Made by a program: the position numbers and the translations under genes. From contig OY751489.1 of NCBI GenBank assembly GCA_963565915.1, positions 4,712,001 through 4,776,000 on the forward strand: a stretch of DNA of 64,000 bases, written 5' to 3'. The stretch is from Entoloma clypeatum (Eukaryota; Basidiomycota; Agaricomycetes; Agaricales; Entolomataceae). The notes below the pieces were generated by a model. It saw only the letters and a list, made by a program, of their open reading frames with translations, did no database searches and was not told where the DNA came from. Shown here in pieces: positions 32,006 to 45,577 of this stretch (within the stretch, counting starts at the first letter, position 1; each line of letters starts with the position of its first letter).

Positions 32006-32232
32006 CTTAGAGAAAGAGGTTTCTTGTGATGCCAATGACCCAATACTGTAGTTATAAGCCTCGTTTTCTATTTACTTCATGGTCGCATTGAATCACCGAG
32101 TTATACTCGGTAGTGTACAAACTTCGAATTTAAGCTCGAAGTCTATAAACCAATGCCAGCGTTATTCCTCCATCGTGTTACACAAATATCGTCGTGATCA
32201 ATTGCGTGCTAGCATTTTTTGCAAAATACCGT
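32006..32232. other. Tail-to-tail spacer between Hul5-like and TOR genes
   Basis: 227 bp must carry both 3' ends; the transcripts probably overlap. Confidence 0.6.
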
Positions 32233-35200
32233 TCACCAAAAGGCACACCATCCAACAAAGGCCTGACATAAGTTCTCTATAGATGTTGCTTGTTGGATCA
32301 ACCGCTCCACCTGACGTTCAACACTAAGAGCCTCATTCGGATCGAATTCGCGACCTTGAAAGGGGCATCATGATAAGTCGACAAAATACACCAGTATCGA
32401 CCAGGACTCACCATTTAATTTGTGCTGGACGCGGTTGTAGGCGACGAGAGCCCGCTCATTGCGCACTTCCAAGGCTCCGATTTGCCCTTCCGTATCTGAA
32501 AAGTTTCACAACGTGTGGAGTGGAGTGGAAAGGAGAAGCTATACCATTGAAGATGTCCCTCTCGTCCGTCTTCAATTTTCGAGTATGGCCCTGGGGATGC
32601 GGTGGTACACGAGTGAGGTCTCCTGTACGCTTGGAGTCAAAAACTAACATCGATGACGAAGGAGAGCATGTCAGTGGGTCAGATACGATACAGATGGATA
32701 TGGATGCTTTCATAACTTACCGATTTCACTCTGTTCCTGCCGGCCATCAGTCTCCGTTTTCATTAGCCTCCAGGTGATTAGAGGGTCATATACGAAAGCT
32801 TCTAGGACAGCCATCAACGACTCCTTGCTATTCCTCAAGACCCTCATTGTGATTTCCGATGTCTTTCTGAAGCTACCTTCGATACGACTGACCTAGGAAG
32901 TAGGTGAGTCACGATTTTCCTCTTTGACGCTGGACAGTACTGCTCTGCCTGCACTCACCTCCATCGCGTGAACCAACATCCGGGTCAATCGGAACGGGAC
33001 CTTTTCAGGGTATGCATCACGGTGCATCGCGACCTCAAAACAATCACCGAAGTCTATGTGGACGACTTTACCAGTATCCCGCTTGATGAGAAGATTCGAT
33101 GGATGACGATCGCCAAGGCCCAATATGTGTCCGGCCATGCTATTTACAGCCAAAGATCGTGTGTAATTCGTGCGCCGTTCCAACCAATGTTCCGAGTTGG
33201 TGCTCTTCAACCAGAACATCTTGTAGAGATCGTCGCCGCTCGTATTCGTCAGTGCATGTTCGAAAGTTTCGACTTTCTGAAGAGGCTGAAGAAGCTCGTA
33301 GTCGGGGGCAAACTTAAGCAGCAGGAAGAATGCTTCAAAAAAAAGAGAAGATCACTCCCAACAGATTGCATACCTGCGTCATTAAACGATATTCAAGATT
33401 AATCAGGACTTTCCTTGGCTGACGGTAGTCGCGTATGAGGGCGTGTAGAGTGTCGGTATTTTCCACCCAACCCATGAGCCCCGCGTTGGGAGCAAGGGGG
33501 ATGATAGGATAACGTTGAATGTGGAGGCGCCGCTTGAAGCTGTCGGCATCGGCGGAGAGGAGATAATTGATCAGCCCAAGCAACTGCATGACTCTCTCGT
33601 CTTGTCGGAGATCCTCATGCCCTTACAAGTATATTAGTCCGAAAGGAAGCCACCTGGTATCCAAGATATTTGATACCTTTCAAACCATACTGGTAATTCA
33701 CGCCATCGCTTCCTTTGATCACAAGCCGCCGTAGACGTTGTTTGGAATGTATTACGCTTAGATTTGGAGCGAAGCTCATAATCCTGACAATTGGGCGACC
33801 GCTCTTATACGTTCCTGAGATAGATGTATAAATATATGGTGCGAGAATAGAATGCGGCGCAATTACCGGGTACTGCGAGGTCGAGATCACGAGCTTGATG
33901 CAGGCTAGGAGATGCATACTGAAGGTCCAATGTAGTTGTCGATGCTAAATGTTTATCGATCCTCTTGAAGATCTACTTCGGGATGAATGGATGCAAGGAA
34001 GATCTATGAAGAAAGGATCATACGGAAGCATAAATGTCCCAGGCCCTGTCCATATCCCCAGCATTACCGTCGATACGCCATCGCCGGCAGGCCTCACGGG
34101 CTTCACGTAAATCCTTCCCATACGTTTGTGCAAAAGATGTTTCGCGGGCTGTTGTTGGTCCCTGAAATCAAGGCGACGTCATGTCTCATGCGGGGGTCGA
34201 GCCGTCATGATGATCGTGGAGGCTCACCGTATCCATCATTTCGTACAACGGTTCCAGTGTGGCGATCATGGCCTCCGGGTCCTTGTCTACATAAAATTGT
34301 CGCGATGCTTCCTCAAGCGCACCGTGCCACAGCTCATGCCATAGGATAGCAACCCGAAGAAGTTCACGACTAACCATCAAGGCCTGGACAAGGTTTTAAG
34401 CACGCTTTTAGTCTATGGTTTATGTGATACCTGATTAACGATATTTGGACTGTGATCCTGCATGCGACTCATGATTGCAAGCGCGGCATTCCGGCGAGGC
34501 GCACTCGAGGACTGAGATGCCACCATCAGTGCATAGATGAGTGCTTGGGGGTGATGCTTTCCAACTTCCGTAAGGAGTACATTGATGTGGCGTTGAACCT
34601 GTGCATGGGGCGTTTGTATTCTTGCAATGAGCTATGATGGAACGTGAACCGTCACGTCGAACAAACTCGGCGATAGGAAGAAGCCTACTTGTGGGATGAC
34701 ATCTAACCATATGTCAACCTCAACGGTAGGAATACCGGTACTTATAGCTTGTTCGACATGAGGATCTGACCCATATTTGAACCAGAGAGTCAATAGGCGA
34801 AGTGTGTCTTGTAATTTCCCTCCACCGCGGAGAGAGATTGCGTGGAAAAAACCTGCGATGAAAACAATCAGAACAGAAAAAAAAAGTTTATTCGGAAACA
34901 TACCATCCACGGCTTGAACGATGTGCAGTACTAGTCCACTGTGAGGGCCGTCTAACGCGTAGTCCTTACTCTGGCTTTCTATATATCCGACGACGTCGAA
35001 ATTTGTAAGAGCCCACACATGCCAGGCCTTGTACCATGCGGGGTCCGAACGCGTCGCCAGATCGTACGATTGTAAGATATCTTTGATGTCCCTCTGCAAG
35101 GGTAATGTTCAAGTTGACGTCAACGCTTACAAGGGAAACAACGAATTCACTCACTCCGCCCCAATCTTCGCCCAATTCGACTTGCCATTCGCCCATCTTG

Positions 35201-38200
35201 TAATAACATCGTGCAAGCAACTTTGATAAGTCACTCAGCTTAGCTTTCGAAGCGTCGTTGGAAGGGGATAACCTGGAGGATGCTACTTGGATATCCCGAA
35301 GAAGGGAAGATGCAAACTGTCGGAGAAACTCTAAAGTCTCTTCTTTCACACCTCTTGCCCACATGAACTTTAGTTGAGGGTAAACGACATGAGGAGGAGC
35401 TTTTGTACGCTGGTTCGCCATGTAATTTCAGAAAGTGGAACATGCGAAGACTGCGTAACATTACTTGCATTCATCGGTGAAAGTAAAGAGTCGAGAACTT
35501 TTTCAGCCAATACCATGCGGTTGGATTTACGGCATAAATTGGCGAATTTGGTCCACATAGAAGTATCATTCTCTGGACTGAGGACGAGCGTTCTGACCTG
35601 TAGGATGCGTTGCCACACATCTACATCTGGTTTACACCTACAAAGGCTATCAAAAAAAGGCCATCATCTGTAAATCCCCCCGCATATTGCAAAAAAGAAA
35701 ACCCGCAAATACCGTTTCATCCATGTTCTACGTAGAGCATTTTGGCGCCCAGGTTGATCGTTGCTTTGCTTGAATACGATGATTTCTTCCAATTCAGAGA
35801 GCATCTGTGCCCGAACGAGGGTACTGAATGCTCTCTCGAATCAGCTCTTACGAAGCCACCAAAACAGGAGGAACCCACTTGTACGAACGGGTGTAATTCT
35901 CCCCTACGAATGATTTGAGCTCGGGGGACAAAAGGTCACGCGCTCTGGCGATGTGCGCAAGTGCCTTTGGAAATTGGTTGCGATGCACAGCAAGAATAGC
36001 CCGATAGAAAGGAAGATCCGGAGAATCTGAGCGCAACCCAGTCGAATAGTTATCCATCATATCCCAGGATTGCAATGCCCAGGCGGCTGCAACAGCCATC
36101 GGAGCGATGGATTTTCTGAGCTTTGGATCAGGTGTCGACCACAGATTGCCGCACGACGACGCTAAATCATCCCACTCTCCCAACGCATGCAGGCACCTGA
36201 GGCGGCCCACCTTGATTTCGGTGTCGTGGGGACGGACCGCAAGCTTCTCGTCATAGGCTGCCAGCGCGTCATCCCAATATCCCAGGCGTTCGTACCATTC
36301 CTCGTGTTTAGTGATATCATACTGGTCGCGCGCCATTACAAACATACCCCACGCCGTATCGTGTTGCTCGAGTCGTGTATTGAGCGATATCAGAGACTCC
36401 ACAACCACCGGCGAGGATTCCGAGAGGAACTCTAGCTCCTTGTAATGCACTGCCTTGGCATAAGCGGCACATCCCATAGCGTAGTCGCCGAAAGTTTTGT
36501 TGTCAATAGGAAGCGGTTGGCCTTGGCGCTCCATGAATTCGGCGAGGTTCAACAGTCGATAAATGACATCGATCGGGGCCATATCCGATGTGAGTGCGGA
36601 CTCGATTGATCGCAAGAGATCCTCCTATTGACCCAAAGTTATGTATCCCGATGTGGAAATATCAGATCAACTGACGGACCTGATAATACTCGTACATCTG
36701 GGACCAACATGAGAAGAACGCGGCGTTGAAGAGGTCTCGAGCAAGGGGAGGATAAGTATTTCCCAGCGTCATGCATGCGCGAATTGGGTGGGACGGAGCT
36801 TCTTTTATGAGTTCGACTTCCAAACAGTGGATCCATTGGTTCCACTCATCCAACGTCTTTATCTTGAAGGTGTTCCATGCCGCCTTCAGATGCTCCTGAT
36901 GGATAGTCGAAGGTCTCGATTCGACAGGAACCGCGTGTTCAAGAGGATGAGACCTCCCACTCAAGGCGACTCGCAGTTCAATAATGTCGAGGAAGATGGA
37001 AAAGATTTACTCACATTACGTCGAGAACACTCTCCTCATGGAGATGCTCTCCATTCAAGACCTTACGAACCATATCTTTGTAATGTGCATGGGATATCGA
37101 CAGCCTGGAAAGAGTCTTGAGACCAAAGTAGGCAATGGAAATGAGTTTCATTGTTCCCGCTTCTTACAAAAAAAGGCGTACCTTTTCAATTGTAGGAATG
37201 AAAACCACGAATTCCGGCCCGAGCTGCACGACGAGCGAGCACATCGTCTCCATCGCCACAGTTCGCAGTTCCTGATCAGCAGATTCGAAGACCCTCAAGA
37301 TAGAGTGAATGATCGGAGACGCATGGTCGGTAAGATTGATATGTCGAGTCAGTCCCTTGATAGTTTGCAAAGCCTTCGTCTGCAATACCGGCGTCGTTTT
37401 CCCTTCCCTTCTCTCGCAAGATCGCAGAATGATGGGAAGGACCAGGTATAGGTAATCCTGAATTCTATTCCCGACGGTCAAAAACAACTCGAGGATCCTC
37501 ACCTGCAGGTTCACGCGCCCATCTGTCACTTCACCGTTGAATTCCTTGAGGAGCAAAGGGAAGATCGAGGGTAAGAATGGCGCGAATTCGACGCCAAAAA
37601 CTTTGGCGAGGGCGTCCATAGCTGCTACTATCGATAAACGAGCCGTAAAATTCTCCCAGAGGTCCACGAACAGCTTTGATAACTCGGGCATGAAATTCCG
37701 AACCTGAAGCTTGACGATTCCCACCAAAATGGTGAGCTGCTCGAGATAGAATCCCAGACGTGCCTGGGAGTTCCTTGTGACAGCGATGAAAGCGGGGATT
37801 ACCTTTACTTTGAATGTTAGCTTGTGTTTTGAAACTAAGTAGCGGAAACTTGGTAATACCTGGGGCAGGGTGGCGATACATTTCATGCCCTGTATCTTGA
37901 ATATCGACATGATAGCTTCGATTGCGGCCGTGTGATAGGTGCTAAGCAACGGATCGTTCAATATCGCAAGAAGCGCAGAAAAGACCACATCTTGAAAGTA
38001 ATCGTCCATCGAAGTCGTCGAAAGGTCCCCATGGTTCGTCTTCGGTACTCCACTGATAGCCCTCGTCGCCGACTCCTTTCCTGCATATTCTAGACTGCTC
38101 TATATCGCTTTATCAATATCAAAAGTCTACCATTGAACATAGGTAATAGACGCACCTTGTGACGGTATGGATCAATGGCACCCATTATACCAAGAAGCCT

Positions 38201-41028
38201 GACCACCTCTCGACGCACTCCCGGAGAATTGTCTGTCCTCAGAATACGTTCCAATATCTCCAATATCTGCGGGTAATCCGCCAAAGGCTCTATCACGTAT
38301 CCTGCATTCAAGCATATCTGACCCAACGAATGGATCGCCGCGTCGCGTTTGGATAGGATAGGATCGGAAAGGCGAGAGACAACTATCTTTATGACTGCAG
38401 GAAGGTGAGGAATCGCTTCCTCGCCGACGACGCCGACGAGCTCTCCGAGACACAGGAGGATGTTCGCAGCGACCGTGGGGTTCCTGTCACCCGCCTTCCC
38501 AATGAGCATTTGCAGCATCGGAAGCGCATATGCTTTGATAGGGGTCAGATTGACGTTCACAAGGAGAGTCAACAAGCGCGTCCCCTCCTCACGTCGACGC
38601 CTTGGAGAGACAGGGGTCAATGAAAAACGTCGGAACGCGAACCTGCACCAGACGCACTGGATAGTGGAATATTCCAACTCAGTCAACAATTGAATCAAGG
38701 TATTTCGGAGAGACGGCGCGACGTATGCCGGATTGTGATTCGCTAGTCGACTGACCAGGCTGACGGCCGCGACGCGGTTCTCGAACGCTTCGTCATTGAG
38801 GGCCAAGAACAATGCCCGAAGGTTCTCCGCTTGCGACAGATGTCTGTCAAATCGTGGATGCAGCGAGGTGAGCACGGTGTGCCTGACCCTCGGCTCTGTG
38901 TTTCTCCCCGTTAGCATCTTGAGCGGAGACTAGATGGTGATGAGCATTGACCTGGGTCAGCGATAGCCATCTTGATCAGTTTATCCAAGACCTCGGTGAT
39001 GACTTGCGTAGAATGGGTGCTAGACTGATAGGTCGTCGGATCATCAACAAAAATGTGACAGCAACTAAGCGCAGCTGCTCGTCTGATTTCGGGATCATCA
39101 TCGTCGATATAAGGCAACGCACAACTGCGCGCGAACTCGTTCAAGGTATGACCTAGGAATGGTTACGATGAGAGAATGGTTCTTTTGACCGCTTACCAGT
39201 AAAATCGAATGTTCCGAGGGTTGTCAACGCCAGAGTGATAACTCGAGGCGTTTTATTATGTGCCGCCGCCTAGCCGATATGATGATGGGAAACATTTTTT
39301 CAAGATGAGTGGAAAGAAACACGATATACCTGTGCAGATATTATGGCCTCCGTTGTCATCCGCATATCTCCAGGAGCCGCAGCAGGCGAACCAAGACGAT
39401 GATACGGCTCGCTGCTCAGTGTATGGGAGATCAAGTTCAGAAGACGATCTGAAACACATGTTGTAACACTATACCACGGCAGGGACAAAAAAAAACCCTT
39501 ACAGTGGACATCTCCCGCCAATACGGGAATGCATCGTGAAATATCCGAAAGGGCCTGTCGCAGGGCCTCGCTGAGTCCACATGCAAGCATTAAATTTAGT
39601 TGCTCCTGGAGGAGCTTTGTCATGTTCGGCCCCACAGCGATGGCCAGCATGCCGATGCATCGAAAAATGGCTTCTTCTGGCGGGGAATTCTTCTGACTGT
39701 GAAGGGCGTCAGTCGCGCGTTGACGAATCAAGCAGTACGAACCCTCGGTTAATAAGAGCTTTCCTGATATGGTCCATTATGGACGGAAGGAAAGGCTTCA
39801 TGTCGCCTCCAATGTATGAAGCAACTTGCCCAATCGCGGTGAAAGCTACAAAGCGGGTTGGTTGTCACTTCGTCGAGGGAACCGATGGGCGCTGATACAT
39901 ACCCTCGGCTCGTTCACCCGGCTTCTCAAGCTGAGTGAGAAGTAGATTCATTGCAGAGTGGAGAAGGTGCTTTGTGAACGTATCGGTATCGTAAGCGGCG
40001 AGTATGGGGATAGTAGTCACAACGGTCGACCGGATAAGGGGGTCGCTGTGAGACTTGAACCGCAGAATCTGGTCTGTAACGTCCAAGAACGTCTCTCTCA
40101 TAAACTGTTTTCTGCGACGTCAGCGGATCCTTGACGGCAAAAAAAATCGATGAGACATACCATTCCTCCATGGAGCATGAGCTCACGATACGCAAGCAAG
40201 GACCCATGAATGATCTCTGATGGAGCCTGCTTCACGCCCATCTGCGCGTCTTCGAGGAGCTTGGACATGTATGGGTTGCGCGTTTGTTTTTCTCTAGATG
40301 TAAGTACCTCCAGACATGCTGCTAAAAGTGAAGCTGCGCCTTCCCTCACCATCTGACGACGGTCGCGAAGGGACGTGAGGAGGTGCTCAAGGATAAAGGG
40401 AACGTGAGAATAGAAGTAAGTGGAGCTATTCCGGGCGAGCTCTGCGAGGATCAGCACACCGGCATATCGAGACGAGTCCTGCTGCATCATCTGGATCGCA
40501 CCAGGGACTTCCTTGTCCATGAAACGTTCCCCGAATGAGGGGCCGCCGATTTTGGCGATTTTACCGAGAGTCCGTGAGGCAGCGAGCATGAGGGAAACAT
40601 CTTGATTGGGAAGGAGGTATTTCACGTAGTTCCAGAATCGGAACAGGTTCCGACTTGACTCTTCGTCGATGTCGAGTAATTGACCTGTTGGGACTCGATT
40701 AGTTTGAACAACGGGACGGTTGATATGCGGCTGAGTCGTACTGATAGCCTCGAGCCCTCCAAGAGCTTCTGCCGTCGTATTGCTATGCATCAATTCGAAC
40801 AGCCTGGAATTCACGTCATCGCTCCATCGCTTTATATCAGCCTCTGACTTCATTTCTGCGACAGCAGACGCCAGCTAGACAGAGATTCAGCATGAACCGG
40901 TCTTACATACACTGAGGGAGAGAGAGAGCTACATGGGATCTCAAATCCTGGGCGCATTGAAGGCGTTCGTCTACATCTCTGCTTTTAAGGCCCTGGAATA
41001 TTCGATCCAATTCGCGTGTCGACGCCAT
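32233..41028 (-). CDS. TOR: TOR serine/threonine kinase (PIKK), many introns
   Basis: About 2,300-2,400 aa with 20 or more short introns. Start ATG at 41028 ([18 protein letters not shown]), the first in-frame ATG after an upstream TAA. From the N-terminus: HEAT repeats (about 36.9-40.9 kb), FAT domain (about 34.4-36.9 kb, with [20 protein letters not shown]), FRB ([19 protein letters not shown], 34.2-34.4 kb), kinase domain with [11 protein letters not shown] (near 33111) and [12 protein letters not shown] (near 33054), and FATC ending GWCAFW at the stop (32233-32235). This is the nutrient-sensing kinase of TORC1/TORC2, on endomembranes and plasma membrane. The FRB Ser equivalent to mTOR S2035 (codon near 34305) and the AWDIY Trp (34039-34041) are kept, so rapamycin binding is expected. 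First exons: 41028-40933, 40874-40161, 40111-39903, 39845-39743, 39696-39503. The second includes an in-frame intron near 40684-40738. Confidence 0.95.
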
Positions 41029-41909
41029 TTGGGGAACACGAACCACCCGTCTCGGGGACGGCGGCGGTGATGATGATTGGATGATGACGTTTTTGAGGTG
41101 TTGTTTGCATTGTTTGGTTTACTCAGTGTCGTCAACAACCCTGAGGCGTAAGAGAAATTCGGTTTTCGCATGTGAACAGCGCTTCAATTACACTCCAGAA
41201 TTGCGTCTACTCTTCCTGCTACATACTCGTGAACGCGTGAACCACTTGTAGATCTGTATCTCAACAACAGCAGGGAATTGGAATGATGTAACACATGCCC
41301 CCTCCCTTTGCAAAGGACGAAATATCAGTATCGATCTCAGAGACCATGCCAACGGCCGGAATAACCCACAGGAAGTGGTATGCAACCTCCTCGAATCCTC
41401 AACGGTGTATCCGTTTTCGAACCATCGGGCTGTGCGTTGGAGGTACTACGTAGGCTCATAGGTCTGGATGCGCGAGGCTGATCTGCGATCGTGTCCGCCG
41501 ATGCCGTGGTATGAGCAGGCGGTGGATAGGTTGGTAGAGACGAGGCAACAGAGGCGACCATGTTGATTATGGGGTGTTCTGCTGATTCTGGTGCGTGGTC
41601 TGCGACAAAGCTGGCCTTGGGGCTGACTGTGGTCGCACAGCATCGCCACTGCCGCCCGAAAACTGACGTCACACTGGGCTACCGAATTTGAAACTCATCA
41701 TTCTATTTTTTTTAAATTTCATTTTATGTTACAATGAATGGAGGATGTCCATAGGACGTTGAACATTGGACGTTTCACGGTGGACCAGCCACTGACAATC
41801 ACTGTTGGGCATTGATTGCCAGTGATGGCTTGGGCGTCTATCGTTGAACGTCGACTCCATCTGATATTCTTTCTCCCACACTGTCTGCGCCTTCTAACAC
41901 CAACCAGCG
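41029..41909. other. Divergent promoter region, TOR and four-finger gene
   Basis: 881 bp between two start codons pointing away from each other. ORFs inside (for example 41337-41672 minus) show no domain. A T-rich tract lies near 41705-41725. Confidence 0.5.
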
Positions 41910-43009
41910 ATGGCGACCACTATCATCTATCCAGAGTCCCAAAGTTATGCCCAAGATATCACCGAATCTTCAGCTTCTCCTGCTCTGCCGACTAAAAGAA
42001 CGTGGACATGCACAATCTGCAATCGGGTGATGAGTGAGACGACAAAGGATCACCATGTCGGGGGGATGAAACATCTCACTCAGGCAGCTAAACTTTCGGA
42101 CTCCCTGAACGATCAATCCCCAGTCGTGTCGGCTTCCCGATTCTGGACGTGCACAACTTGTAACCGGGTGATGAATACCAGCTCGAAGAGTCAACATATC
42201 GCAGGAGATCGGCACCAACGGAAAGCGCTTCGAACCGTTGGATCGTTCCCTCCTGATTCAAGTGTCGTGGAAGCCTCAGCTCCCCCAACTTTGCCGTCGC
42301 CACCACCACCACCAGCACCAGCACCATCTCTGCCTAGTACGGGCCCTCCCCATCCTGATTCGTGGACATGTACAACTTGCAACCTCACGATGCATATCAA
42401 CTCGCAGCTTCTCCATCTCCTCTCGAAAAAACATCGCAAATTGGATGCCACGTCCGCATCCACCGCTGGTAGTGCATCCTCCTCCTCGCCGCCGAAGAAC
42501 GGATTGTGGCGATGCGTTCCATGCGACCAGGTGATGTATGTCGCCTGCAAAGACGCGCATCTTGCAGGTCAAAAACACCTCAGGCGAGAAATCGTCATGC
42601 CCCAGACCAGTACTGGGCCAATCGGACCCATATCGGCATCGTCAGGGTGAGCTTGTAGCTACTTGTCCCCTCACGACTACTTATTGTGGGTTCATTCAGA
42701 GCTGCTTCAGGGATCGCGCCATCCCCTCCTCAATCATCGAGTGTCAAGAAACCCAGTGGGAAAAGTGCAGATCGTCGCCGTAAGGGTAAAAAGCCTTCTG
42801 CGGGGCCTGTGCCCTCCGGGCCAAGTTTGTTTCTTATTGAACAGTGCTACCGTCCCTAATTCCCTCTGGAAGGCTTTGTAGATTCCACATATGACTCCGA
42901 CGACCGGGGCCTGCTGCACGACATCGACACCGCATTTGGGTTGCTGCCGCATGGCGGGGCGTACAAGGAGAGCAATCACTACGACGATTATGGGGACGTC
43001 ATGTATTAA
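41910..43009 (+). CDS. Protein with four WxCxxC...H...H zinc fingers
   Basis: 329 aa from three exons: 41910-42646, 42700-42824, 42882-43009 (990 nt, in frame). Four similar fingers begin WTCTICNRVM, WTCTTCNRVM, WTCTTCNLTM and WRCVPCDQVM, each followed about 11 residues later by His-x5/6-His (HHVGGMKH, HIAGDRH, HLLSKKH, HLAGQKH). This is the U1-like / dsRNA-binding C2H2 pattern of the kind in ZNF346 (JAZ). A Pro-rich linker separates fingers 2 and 3. After the fingers come a basic stretch (ADRRRKGKK) and an acidic, Tyr-rich tail ending DDYGDVMY. It probably binds structured RNA; the partner is unknown. The splice joins are my reading; a shorter form stopping at 42650 would lack the tail. Confidence 0.78.
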
Positions 43010-43149
43010 ACAGGTCGTTACAAAGCACAAATCTCTTGGGGTATGTAGTATGTACTGGTACCACCTAAACTGTCAACTTGGACTATGCCTTGCCCCATTA
43101 GACGTGCGACGCTTGCGAATCCAGCGGTAATCATGGGGGGTAAAAAAAC

Positions 43150-44146
43150 GGAGACATATTGTACTAGAGGAGGGCAACGTGGCGAGTGGATGTACACCGA
43201 CAAGCACCGATGATCTCGGCTGGAAACAGTCCAGCGCGTTCAAACGGGGCCTTCTCCGTTGATGTTCCGATCGAGTTCATCGGCTTACAGTATGGTAACT
43301 CTTTTAACTTTTTCAACGTCCCCGGATTTGCGCATATATATTGATTTCAAGGGACACCGTCTTCTCAGTCGGTTTGCATCCGCACACGCCCCCCTTCACT
43401 CACGTCCAACAGGACGTCGTGGAATCGCCCGGACGAGACATAGAGTGATGCGGAGGGGGCCGGAGGTTCTGCGGCGCGGTTGCGTGATGGTGGTGGTGGT
43501 GAGGGGAAGAAGAGGAGATGCAAGGTCGCGGATGATGGGACGCATATATTCGCCCGGGCCATGGAGCGAACCCCTTCGCCGGAAGAAATGGAGATGGAGC
43601 ATTCGGAGAGGCGGGATACTCCCGAGGAGGTAGGGCAAAGGATTTCCTTCCTCTGTCGTCTTCTGAGATCTGGATCTGTGTAGGTATGGTTCGCAGGCGC
43701 CCATTGTGTTAGGTACCCCTTCGGATGCTGACAGCAAATACCGGACAGACGTGGGTGGTGGGTCCGTCAAGAACAACGTGGATGATCCGGGAATGGTTCA
43801 ATACCAATACCGGTATCATGTCTATCTCCTCGCACCTGCGCAACTTCGGGATCGAGCCGTCCATGCTCTACACGGTCCATCATACCCCGTCCAGCCCCCT
43901 CTTTCCGCTTCATCCCTTCCACTCCGGGACGCAAGCAAATCAGGACCACGCTTTGCGTCGCCGTTCATATCTCCAACCGCAGATTCGGCGGCAAGCCATG
44001 GTGAGAAGGTAATGACGGAGGAGGAACACGAGGTCCTGGATGCGACGTCCCCGATTTACGACCAACGAGATCTGGCGCCGGCGTGGAGGACCCTCGAGTT
44101 CGTCCCCTGTGCTGCACCGTCGGCGGGGGGAGGACGATACGTGTGA
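43150..44146 (+). pseudogene. Decayed DUF2235 (Tle1-like alpha/beta hydrolase) gene
   Basis: Diagnostic DUF2235 pieces appear in the right order but in changing frames: LGWKQSSAFKR, then SVDVPIEFIGL one base out, then (after an intron-like gap) DTVFSVGL, VWFAGAHC, DVGGGSV, WMIREWFNTNTGIM, and finally VLDATSPIYDQRDLAPAWRTLEF. At least two frameshifts and a deletion between GGGSV and WMIRE are visible. The N-terminal half, with the usual GFSRGA nucleophile motif, is absent. DUF2235 proteins form large families in Agaricomycetes. The piece is not translatable as one protein. Confidence 0.8.
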
Positions 44147-44450
44147 GGCGTGGATGCGACTTTGGACGAGGGAGGGATGAAGGGGGAGGCATGGTGAGAG
44201 TGCATCGCAGCGTGAGGATGAGAACGGAGGCAGGCGGTCAGGAGAGCCGGTATGAGAGCTGCGTGAGCTGATCGAGTACGTTGGGTCGATTGAGGGTCGA
44301 GATGTTGCGCATACATCTAATGACTGTATATATAATGAGGGCATGTCCCGAGATGACTGTCTCCTTACCTTGAGAGTGCCTTCGAATCCTCTCGATGCCT
44401 TCCAACGCCACGTATGAACAAAATACGTCCTCGTTTCATTCGGCTGTCGT

Positions 44451-44469
44451 GGGGGGGGGGGGGGGGGGG
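44451..44469. repeat. G mononucleotide run (19 G)
   Basis: Uninterrupted; also a place where read errors are likely. Confidence 0.85.
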
Positions 44470-45568
44470 TTGTCGGATGTTCACGGCGTTCCCGTTGTAA
44501 GCACAGGCCTCGGCCGTGACATAAGTATCAAGATCGAAAGTAGGGCAGAGCAAGGGCAGAGCGTCGTCCAAGTCAGTTGCGCACTCACTTGAGTTGTGAC
44601 AATTCTTCACCTGTGTGCCCATATCGCCAGCGTCGTGCTGCAGCTTTTCAAAGGCATGTATATCGGAAGCTGGTGAGTGGACGAATCTCTTTGGTCGCCC
44701 AGACCTCAAGTCAGGTGCACTTTTTTCGTTCCGGCATCAGGATTTTGATCGTGGGCACCTTGTTCAACAACAAGGTGACAGAAGGTGACTCAACTACGTA
44801 CGTACATTGACCAGCCGAAGGCCGGCCTCAACACCATTTTCCACCTCCCCATGATCCTATCGTTCGAAAGTCGAAACCGATCATTCTTGCCCTCGGTTCT
44901 TCCTCCTCGCTCTAAAGCGCGAAGTTTATGCGGAAATTCGGAAAAAAAGAATGAAATTTTCTCCTCCGAGACGTCCGTCATCGGAAGACTTAGAGCTCTG
45001 CTACACTATTTCCCATCCGGCTCACGGTTTCCAGTGAGGATGATGGCATAACCCTCGCGGAAGCGAAAACATATATAAAATCCGTTCAGTCTTCCAAATA
45101 CTTGGGCGTTTCTGAGGTATGCTAGTTTCCTGATGTAGGGTCAAGCTGGTTTCATTCCATACACACAGGAAGCCCCGCCATAGGTCTTGGTGTCCCCGTT
45201 TTGCCACGATGTCGGTGATGCCGAGAGCAACTTAGCCCAAGATACTGGGCTGACATCAATTTGACAGAAAATTATACAGTTTTGTCTAAGGTTACGACAC
45301 CCCTGCTCTTTGATAGGTTTGTGCGGACGGTCCACGAAGAAGAAGGGGCGTGCGTCCCCCGACAATGTCCAAGTTCGTACTTGGACTCACACAGGTGACA
45401 GAACAGAGCTCCCTTTGCCAATTTTCTCTCCATCCTGCACGCAGTTTCATTCCCACAGGTAACGCCCTCTCACAATATCCGAATCGCGTTTGGGAGAAGC
45501 TTGCGTCCCGAAATTTCGCCGGTGCGTCAGGACAGGCCTGCCACCTCGTGTGGTTCAGTTTTCCAAAG

Positions 45569-45577
45569 GTATAAAGG
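45569..45577 (+). promoter_or_regulatory. TATA box of the DUF5648-type gene
   Basis: GTATAAAGG about 75 bp before the ATG at 45648, a typical distance. Confidence 0.5.

Noticed and set aside
41337..41672. Possible upstream exon of TOR on the minus strand
   Set aside because: TOR has an in-frame stop between it and the ATG at 41028, and the N-terminus from 41028 already matches the family start.
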